From DASWJZ01 sp963805325 (GTDB lineage: Bacteria > Pseudomonadota > Alphaproteobacteria > Rhizobiales > Afifellaceae): a DNA stretch of 64,000 nt. Positions 56,975 through 64,000 of this stretch are shown one piece after another. The stretch lies in contig CAWDTS010000014.1 in the NCBI GenBank assembly GCA_963805325.1, positions 96,446-160,445 of the forward strand. Direction: 5' to 3'. The notes below the pieces were generated by a model. That model was not told where the DNA came from and searched no databases. It saw only the letters and a program-made list of their open reading frames with translations. The first letter of the stretch is position 1; each line of letters starts with the position of its first letter. A program made the position numbers and the translations under genes.

Positions 56975-57838
56975 CCCGCAACGGCCTTTTCGGTCGCGAC
57001 CCGCTGCTGAAGCGCATTCGAGGCCTTCGGATATTTCCTCAGCACCTCGGTATAGGTCGAGCAGGCCGCCTCGCGTTCGCCGAGTCCCGCCAGCGACAGG
57101 CCGAGCTTGAGAAGCGTGTCGGCCGCCTTGGCGCTTTTCGGATAAGCCTTGTAGCCGGCGAGGAATTCGTCGGCCGCCTCGCTGTAATTGCCCGCGGGCA
57201 AACAGGCTCTCGCCGAGCCAATATTGCGCGTCCGGAGCCCGCTCGTCACCGGGATAGGTGGCGAGGAAGTTGCGGAACGAGGCCTCGGCGAGCTCGTAGT
57301 CGCCGGACAGGATGCTGGAATAGGCCCGCTCGTAGTCCGCGCCCGGCTCGCCGAGCGATAGCGACCTGGGTGCTGCCGCGCAGGTCGTTGGTCTTGGCGG
57401 CGCTCGCCGCCGGTGCCGCGGCGCCCGGCGCGGTCAGGTCGATCGGCTGATCCCGGCGGGCGCGTCGATGACCAGCCGCCCCGGCGGTCCGGCGACGGCG
57501 ACAGCCGCCGGCCGCGCTGTCCGGGATCGTCACCACGGCGCCGTTCGCGGCAGCGTCGCCGGTCTTGATGCCAAGCTGCTGCTGGATCTGACGGAGCCGG
57601 AAAGTCGAGTTCCTCGACGGCGCCGGTCAGTTCGCGGATCCGCGCTTCGGCGCGGTTGAGCCGCTCGGTGACGTCGGCCTGGCGCGACCGTGCGTCCCGT
57701 CGCCGCCGGGCTGCGATCTGTGCGTGTCCTGATGCTTGGCGAAAGGCCGCCAGGCGCGCCTCGGCGAGCATCGGCGACAACGCGCCGGCCGCCAGCAGCG
57801 CCCCGGCGAGGAAAATCGTACCCAGCTCTGGTCTTCAC
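56968..57838 (-). CDS. cpoB: Tol-Pal system coordinator CpoB (YbgF), several frameshifts
   Basis: Periplasmic protein that links the Tol-Pal machine to septal peptidoglycan synthesis. After a GTG start (57838) and a hydrophobic signal (TIFLAGALLAAGALSPMLAE) comes a coiled coil (ADVTERLNRAEARIRELTGA), then a low-complexity linker, then TPR repeats: FRNFLATYPGD, NYSEAADEFLAGYKAYPKSA and DTLLKLGLSLAGLGE. Ends TEKAVAGC. Breaks lie near 57820, 57600, 57430 and 57200. It stands between pal and tilS as in most alphaproteobacteria. Confidence 0.85.
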
Positions 57839-58000
57839 GCGATGCTTCCCCTCGGCGCCAGCCGTCGGCAACGGGACCGGCAGCGCACTTCGATGCGAAG
57901 CGCCAGATAGGCCGCGCGAGTTCGGCCAAATTTGGGCGTTGCAAAGCGGAAACGGCGGCCGAAGCCGCCGTCGACGCCATCGCGAAGGGCGCCCTCCCCA

Positions 58001-58504
58001 TCAGACGCCCGCGGCGTTGAGAACGATGACCGCGCGCCGGTTCTGCGACCAGCAGGAGATGTCGTTGCAGACCGCGACCGGCCGTTCCTTGCCGTAGGAG
58101 ATGACCCGCATGCGGCTGCCGGCGACGCCCCGTGCCGACGAAATAGTCGCGCACCGCCGTGGCGCGGCGGGCACCGAGCGCGATGTTGTATTCGCGCGTG
58201 CCGCGCTCGTCGGCGTGGCCCTCGATGACGAAGGTGTAGCGCGGATACTGGATCAGCCACTGGACCTGACGATTGAGCGTGGCGATCGCCTGCGGCGTGA
58301 ACTCGGCGGAATCGGTCAGGAAGAAGACCCGGTCGCCGACATTGACGACGAATTCCTGGGAGCTGCCGGGCGTCGCCGCGGCGCCCGGTGATGCTGAGAT
58401 CGGCCCCGGTCAGGCTGTTCTTCGCCGGCGCAGGCCGCAAGGGCCAGCGCCACCCCGACGATCAGCGCCATCCGGCCAAGAGCGCGAAACTTGCGGCATT
58501 CCAT
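58001..58504 (-). CDS. pal: Peptidoglycan-associated lipoprotein Pal, frameshifted
   Basis: Outer-membrane lipoprotein that binds peptidoglycan through an OmpA-like domain. The signal MECRKFRALGRMALIVGVAL with lipobox LAAC marks lipidation. VFFLTDSAEFTPQAIATLNR and FVIEGHADERGTREYNIALG (with the DAP-binding D and R) are classical. The end is QNRRAVIVLNAAGV. AAGGAG sits just upstream of the ATG. Indels near 58410, 58395 and 58140 cancel in length. Restored size ~168 residues. Confidence 0.9.
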
Positions 58505-58695
58505 TTAACTCCTTGTCCACCATACCGGCCATCTAACCGGCGTGTGGTTAAGCGCGCGTTCAGCGACTTGGTTAATGAACTGTCAAGGGTCGCGCCCGTC
58601 TGCCGTCGCCCGTGACGACATCATTCCGACCGCGACGCCGTATCCGTCGCGTCCGGCGCCCCCTCGCCCGCGATGCGCAGGGTAAAGGGACGCGC

Positions 58696-60061
58696 TCAGT
58701 TGATCAAGGGCGACCAGGCCGGATCGGAAGCGAAGCTCGGCGTCGGCACCCGGAATTCGTTGTAGCCGCTGACATCGATCGTCCACAGCTGCGGGCCGCC
58801 ATTGCCGCCCGGCGTGTCGCGGAAGAACATCAGCACCCGCCCGTTCGGCGCCCAGGTCGGCCCTTCGTTGTGGAAGCCCTCGGTCAGCATGCGCTCGCCG
58901 CTGCCGTCCGGCTTGATGATGCCGATGCCGAACTGGCCGGCCCGCCGCCGGGTGAAGGCGATGTAATCGCCGCGCGGCGACCAGACCGGCGTCGAATAGG
59001 TGCCCTCGCCGAAGGAGATGCGCTGCGGATTGCCGCCGTTGGCGTCCATCACGTAGAGCTGCTGCGAGCCGCCGCGATCGGATTCGAAGACGATCTGGGA
59101 CCCGTCCGGCGAATAGGACGGGCTGGTATCGATCGCCGCGTCGTCGGTCAGCCGGGTGGTGCGCCGCGAGCGCAGGTCCATCGCGTAGATGTTGGCGTTG
59201 CCGTCCTGCTGCAGGCTCATGATGACCTGCTGGCCGTCGGGCGAGAAGCGCGGCGCGAAGGTCATGCCGGGAAAGTCGCCGACCAGCTCCCGCTGCCCGC
59301 TCTCGATGTTGAGGAGATAGACCCGCGGCGTCCCGCCGTCATAGGACATGTAGGTGACTTCCTGGGTCGACGGACTGAAGCGCGGGGTCAGCACGAGGTC
59401 GCTGCCGCCGGTCAGGTAGCGGACGTTGGCGCCGTCCTGATCCATGATGGCGAGGCGCTTGATGCGGTTGTCCTTCGGGCCGGTCTCGTCGACGAAGACG
59501 ACGCGCGTGTCGAAATAGCCGCGCTCGCCGGTCAGGCGCTCGTAGATCGCGTCGGCGATGATATGGGCGACGCGGCGCCAGTTCTCGGGACTGGTGAAGA
59601 ACTGCTGTCCGGCGATCTGCTCGCCGGCGAAGACGTCCCACAGGCGGAATTCGGTGCGCAGCCGGCCGTCGGCAAGCTGCTCGACGCCGCCGATGACCAG
59701 CGCCTGGGCGTTGGCGAGCCGCCAGTTGGCGAAGTTCGGCACGGCGCTCGGCGGTCGCCGAGCGCTCGACGAAGGCGGCCGGATCGAGCGGCAGGAACAG
59801 GCCCGAGCGCTGCAGGTCGGCGGCGATGACATTGGCGATCTCCGGGCCGAGCTGGGCGTCGCCGCCGAGGGCGAGGAAGGCCGGGATCGCGATCGGCACG
59901 GGCTGGATATTGCCGCGGGTCACGTCGAGCTCGAGCTGGGCATGGGCCGGCAGCGACAGCGCCAGAAGCACGCAACAGGCCGCGGCAGGACGACGGCAAC
60001 GGCGCCATCGCGCCCGCGGTACCGCGCCCGACCCTTCGGCCTCGCGCATCGGCTCAGCCAC
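58696..60061 (-). CDS. tolB: Tol-Pal periplasmic protein TolB, one frameshift
   Basis: Periplasmic six-bladed beta-propeller that shuttles between Pal and TolA. The N-terminal signal ends LSLPAHAQ. LELDVTRGNIQPVPIAIPAF opens the D1 domain, and NAQALVIGGVEQLADGRLRT follows a break near 59755. The propeller has the repeated S-P-D-G blades (RFSPDGQQVIMSLQQDGN, SYSPDGSQIVFESDRGGSQQ), and the protein ends FASDPAWSPLIN. Restored length ~455 residues, normal. The start region overlaps the tolA stop by eight bases. Confidence 0.93.
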
Positions 60062-61012
60062 CGAACATCTCCCTCGGATCGAACGTCATGATGATCTCTT
60101 TCCAGCTATCATATTTCTCGGGCGGGAGAGTGAATGGCGCGCAGCGCTTGACCGCGCGGATCGCGCTCTCGGCGGCGACCTGCCCGATCTGGCTCGGACG
60201 GTACTCGACCACCTCGGGCTCGCGGGTGAGCGTGCCGTCCTGGCCGAGGAACACCTTGACCTTGACCCGCAACTCGGCCGGGTCGACGCGCGTCGGCGGA
60301 ATGTCCCAGCAGGCGGCAAGCCGCGCCCGAAGCGCATCGATCTCGTTCTGGCGAAGCTGCGTGAACGGCGAGCCGGTGACCGCGCCGATCGTCGCCGGCT
60401 GTGTCCGACGGCGCCGGCGCCGAGGCCGGCTTGGTCTTGTCGAGCAGCGCGGTGATCTCGTCGGCGAATTCCTTGACCTCCGTCGGCCGGCGCCGGCGCC
60501 GGCCGCGGCGGCCGCGACGCGCGGCAGCGGCGTCTCGACCGCGACCTCCTGCGGTCTGCGGCGGCGGTCGCCTCGTCCGGCGGCGGCTGCTGCCTCGGCG
60601 GCCGGGTCGGGCTCGGGGACGGCCTCGGCTTCCGGCGGCGGCTCCGGCGTCGGCTCGGCCTGCATCGACGGCGGCGGCTCCGGCGGCGCCGGCTCGGGGT
60701 CGGCTCGGGATCGGGCGACGGCGGCGGTGGTGGCGGCGTCGGCGGCTTCGGCTCCTCGGCCGGCGGCTCGGGCGCCGGCGCCGGCGCCTCGGCCGCCACT
60801 TCGGTCGGATCGTTGGGAGAGGTCTCGTCGGCCGGCTCGGCGTCCTTCAGGCCGAGCGGCGTAGTGCTGCTACCGCGTCGAGTTCGATGAACTCGATCGG
60901 CACCGCCTCGATATCGCTGGCGTCGAGCGGCTCGAACGAGCCAAGCGAGATGGCACCCCACCCGATCAGGACGAGGTGGACGATCAGCCGAGACGGTGAG
61001 CCCGGTCCGCAT
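60054..61012 (-). CDS. tolA: TolA, energy-transducing Tol protein, several frameshifts
   Basis: Inner-membrane protein that reaches across the periplasm from TolQR to TolB/Pal. The short N-terminal helix (VHLVLIGWGAISLGSFE, in a displaced frame) is followed by a long proline/alanine/glutamate-rich rod (APAPEPPAEEPKPPTPPPPP). The C-terminal TonB/TolA domain is LRARLAACWDIPPTRVDPAE, LRVKVKVFLGQDGTLTREPE and AVKRCAPFTLPPEKYDSWKE, ending TFDPREMFGG. Breaks lie near 60960, 60850, 60680 and 60410. It lies between tolR and tolB. Confidence 0.85.
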
Positions 61013-61019
61013 CGCGCGA

Positions 61020-61469
61020 TCAGCTGTCCGGATCCTTCAGCGCGACCAGACCGATTCGCTTGAAGCCCGCACCATTCATGGTGCCCATCACCTGCATGAT
61101 CGTCCCGTAGCTGGCCGACTGGTCGCCGCGCACATAGATGCGCTCGTCGAGTCCGTTGGTCGCCAGCGCGGTCAGCCGCGGCACCAGTTCGGCGATGGTC
61201 ACTTCCTCGTCCATGCACGAAGATCCGCGCCGTCGGGATCGATGGTGACGGTGATCGGCTCCTTCTCGAGCGCCAGCGGACTGGCCGGCGCCTCCGGCAG
61301 GTCGACCGGAACGCCGGCCGAAAGCAGCGGCGCGGTGACCATGAAGACGATCAGCAGAACGAGCATCACGTCGACGAACGGCGTGACGTTGATTTCGCTC
61401 ATCGGCCTGGCCGGCGCGGCGGCGGCGCCGGCCGCGCATGCTGCCGCCCGATCCCATTGACATCGCCAT
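61020..61469 (-). CDS. tolR: TolR, Tol proton-channel subunit, frameshifted
   Basis: ExbD/TolR-family protein that forms the proton channel with TolQ. After a Gly/Arg-rich start, MSEINVTPFVDVMLVLLIVF (with the channel aspartate in PFVDVMLVLL) is the single membrane helix. The periplasmic part reads LPEAPASPLALEKEPITVTI and LDERIYVRGDQSASYGTIMQ, ending LVALKDPDS. Breaks lie near 61420 and 61215. Restored length ~150 residues. The start is the ATG at 61469, three bases after tolQ. Confidence 0.9.
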   Translation of the reverse strand: MAMSMGSGGSMRGRRRRRAGQADERNQRHAVRRRDARSADRLHGHRAAAFGRRSGRPAGGAGQSAGAREGADHRHHRSRRRGSSCMDEEVTIAELVPRLTALATNGLDERIYVRGDQSASYGTIMQVMGTMNGAGFKRIGLVALKDPDS

Positions 61470-61472
61470 GTC

Positions 61473-62186
<714 letters not shown>

Positions 62187-62403
62187 GGATAATTCACCTT
62201 TCGGACATGGTTCCTACAGCGCAGCGTAGACGGCGAGATGGCGGGTCGCCGCGTGCGGTAGTCGGACCGCGTCCGGGCTTTCGAAGCCATCGGTCCCGGC
62301 GTTTGCTCGGGGTCCGGTGTCTCGCTTCCAAATTTGTCAAAACGAGGGCCGCCGGACGCCGCTCTACCCTCGCAAACCCTTGGCATTTCTAGCCTTGTCA
62401 GGG

Positions 62404-62881
62404 TTAACGAAGGGTTAGCCGCTCGGCCGCCGCGTCCAGTCTGGGCGCGGACCGAATCCGGGATGCGCCGGGCGCGGCCCTCGCGATTGACGAGGACGAT
62501 CGTCACATCGGCCTCGACCAGCGTCACGCCGTCGCGGCGGACCGACTGCTTCAGTTCGAGCCGCGCCCCGCCCATCTCCCCGACCAGCGTCCGGACCTCG
62601 AGCAGGTCGTCGATGCGGGCCGGCTTGAGGTAGTCGATCGCGATCCGGCGGACGGCGAAGACCAGCGGCTCGCCATGCTCGCCGTCGTTCAGCCCGGTGT
62701 GGCCGACGCCGATCAGCCGGACGAAGTCCGACCGCCCGCGCTCCATGAAGCGGATGTAGCTGCCGTGATAGACGACGCCGGAAAAATCGGTGTCCTCGAA
62801 ATAGATCCGCACCGGCAGGACATGGCCGCCGGGAATCAGCCGGCCGGCGAGATCGGGCCAGGATCTTTGCGAGGCGGTCAC
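62404..62881 (-). CDS. ybgC: YbgC, Tol-Pal-associated acyl-CoA thioesterase
   Basis: A hot-dog-fold thioesterase acting on acyl-CoA or acyl-ACP in the cytoplasm. The active-site segment is VRIYFEDTDFSGVVYHGSYI, with the catalytic aspartate, followed by RFMERGRSDFVRLIGVGHTG and later RRIAIDYLKPARIDDLLEVR. The start is the GTG at 62881, which overlaps the preceding stop (GTGA). The end is unclear: the frame as written runs on to 62168, but one indel near 62455 gives a normal stop at 62404 (LDAAAERLTLR), with ~158 residues. It heads the tol-pal genes. Confidence 0.87.
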
Positions 62882-64000
62882 CGGCGGGCAGCCTTTTCGC
62901 TTCGCGGCTTCGCCTGGCTTGACCAAGACCGGTTTCCCTTGCCCAACTGCTCGACTTCCAATGATCCGATCAAGACATGCCCGGGTTCTTCGACTGGCCA
63001 ATCGAGGTATTTCTCGCGGGCCAGTTTCTCGATGGTCGACCGGTTCTTGAGGAATGCGTCAAGCCTCGCTTGTGCCTCGGTGCTGGTGGACCCGAAATGA
63101 TCCTCCAGGGCCTCGCCTGTAATCTCACATAGAACAACGCCTCTGACAGCGTCTCCTTCAAAGGCAACGACATCGCGATCGAAAGCGTATCGCGGCTTCG
63201 GCGCGCGAAATGACAGATCGAGGCCCGGGATGATGTTTCGAAGACCGTGGACCGCCTTGAGCGCGGCGTCTCTGATATTGCCGTCGATTTGACCTAAACC
63301 TTCCAGCGCAAGGGTGCGCCAGACCTTGCCGCGATTGACGGCTTCGGTCCAAGCGAACTCCAGATCGAGCGGCCGGGTCCTGGCAAGCACGTCAAGCAGG
63401 ACTTCCGCCTGGAGGAGGTCCTTGTCTCGTTTCCCTGCCCCGGCCGCGCGACGCCGTGAGACGATAAGTTTGTGGACTGCGTACTGCTGAGGGGTGGGAA
63501 CAACGACATACACTCCGGCCTGATGCAACAAGGCAGCCGGCTCCGGATCGTGGATCAGGTAATCCAGGAATCGAAGAGGCTGTGCATCGGTCTGAAAAGC
63601 CGGCAACGCCTCCGGGACCTCCGTATCGGGACCTTCATTTGGCGTCAGGAAATCCACCCGCAGACCGCTCTTGGCTTTGTAGCTGACGATCCTTCCTGTA
63701 TGGAGATTCGGTAGAGGCCGAAAGGTCGGTTCGACTTGCCTGAGGATTTCGAGCACGGGCGGAGTTTCCTCCTCAACGGCGACCGAAACATTCCTGAACT
63801 GCGCAATGTCGATGTCCTCCGTCCGAACGGCTTGATCCGGCAATTTCACGCCAAGCATTGCGGAATAGGTCTGATAGGCGACCGTTCCGACAAGCACGCC
63901 GCGGAGACGAAACACACCGGCTTTTGCCAGCGCGGCAACGACGTTCGCCAGTTCTGGCGCGGGGCGCGACACGCCAAGGGAGCGGACGAGCGTCGAGACC
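62878..64000 (-). CDS. GSU2403-type nucleotidyltransferase fused to a DUF1488-like domain (partial at window end)
   Basis: At least 374 codons; the frame is open at the window end, and the upstream codons (STLVRSLGV) still look coding, so the N-terminus is missing. The first part is a nucleotidyltransferase fold of the GSU2403 type: FRLRGVLVGTVAYQTYSAML, RTEDIDIAQF (the D-x-D pair) and SGLRVDFLTPNEG (third aspartate). The last ~100 residues (KPRYAFDRDVVAFEGDAV, CEITGEALEDHFG, FLKNRSTIEKLAREKYLDWP) resemble DUF1488, normally a separate small protein. The frame is intact throughout. Its stop overlaps the ybgC start, so it is joined to the Tol-Pal operon. The substrate is unknown; related folds modify nucleotides, tRNA or proteins. 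Confidence 0.68.
   Translation of the reverse strand, partial: VSTLVRSLGVSRPAPELANVVAALAKAGVFRLRGVLVGTVAYQTYSAMLGVKLPDQAVRTEDIDIAQFRNVSVAVEEETPPVLEILRQVEPTFRPLPNLHTGRIVSYKAKSGLRVDFLTPNEGPDTEVPEALPAFQTDAQPLRFLDYLIHDPEPAALLHQAGVYVVVPTPQQYAVHKLIVSRRRAAGAGKRDKDLLQAEVLLDVLARTRPLDLEFAWTEAVNRGKVWRTLALEGLGQIDGNIRDAALKAVHGLRNIIPGLDLSFRAPKPRYAFDRDVVAFEGDAVRGVVLCEITGEALEDHFGSTSTEAQARLDAFLKNRSTIEKLAREKYLDWPVEEPGHVLIGSLEVEQLGKGNRSWSSQAKPRSEKAARR

Overview
The window is GC-rich DNA from an alphaproteobacterium, most likely of the order Hyphomicrobiales (Rhizobiales). The clues are the gene order ybgC-tolQ-tolR-tolA-tolB-pal-cpoB-tilS-ftsH, the grouping of DUF6476, rluD-type and rpoH genes, purA beside a conserved MAEYY... 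protein and serC-serA, and an intergenic repeat at 4851-4941 of a kind common in that order. It falls into two unlike parts that meet at a tRNA-Glu gene near 27.5 kb.

Part one (1-27.4 kb) is an accessory catabolic region with mostly intact genes. It opens with a partial pyridoxal kinase, an FAD oxidoreductase and a K+ channel. Next comes a carboxylate-degradation block: two MmgE/PrpD proteins, a NicX/M29-like protein, a two-subunit aconitase-superfamily hydratase, an isocitrate-lyase/PEP-mutase type lyase, an atypical SDR, an IclR regulator and a tripartite tricarboxylate transporter whose TctA and TctB are fused. The enzyme set can dehydrate, rehydrate and then C-C cleave a branched hydroxy-acid, as the methylcitrate and 2,3-dimethylmalate routes do. 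A second block (15.7-27.2 kb) is an eight-gene minus-strand operon behind an RpiR regulator: binding protein, fused MalF-MalG-like permease, ATPase, amidohydrolase, aldehyde dehydrogenase, a gluconate-dehydrogenase-subunit-3-like protein, a GMC oxidoreductase and a D-3-hydroxyamino-acid aldolase-like PLP enzyme.

Part two (27.5-64 kb) is largely chromosomal housekeeping: tRNA-Glu, an AI-2E exporter, DUF6476, an RluD-like pseudouridine synthase, rpoH, a TPP-riboswitch-controlled thiamine-precursor transporter, purA, serA, serC, ftsH, tilS and the Tol-Pal operon. Most of its genes are broken by single-base indels, including genes that are normally essential, so these breaks are best read as sequencing or assembly error. 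Coordinates there span the reconstructed gene across frameshifts. Accessory inserts within part two include a hicAB toxin-antitoxin pair with small orphan genes (31.4-34 kb), three tandem copies of an AT-rich, six-cysteine secreted protein of unknown family (48.3-50.1 kb), a divergent Lgt-like membrane protein with a partner, and a nucleotidyltransferase/DUF1488-like fusion joined to the head of the Tol-Pal operon.

No CRISPR array, insertion sequence, integrase or replication origin was seen.
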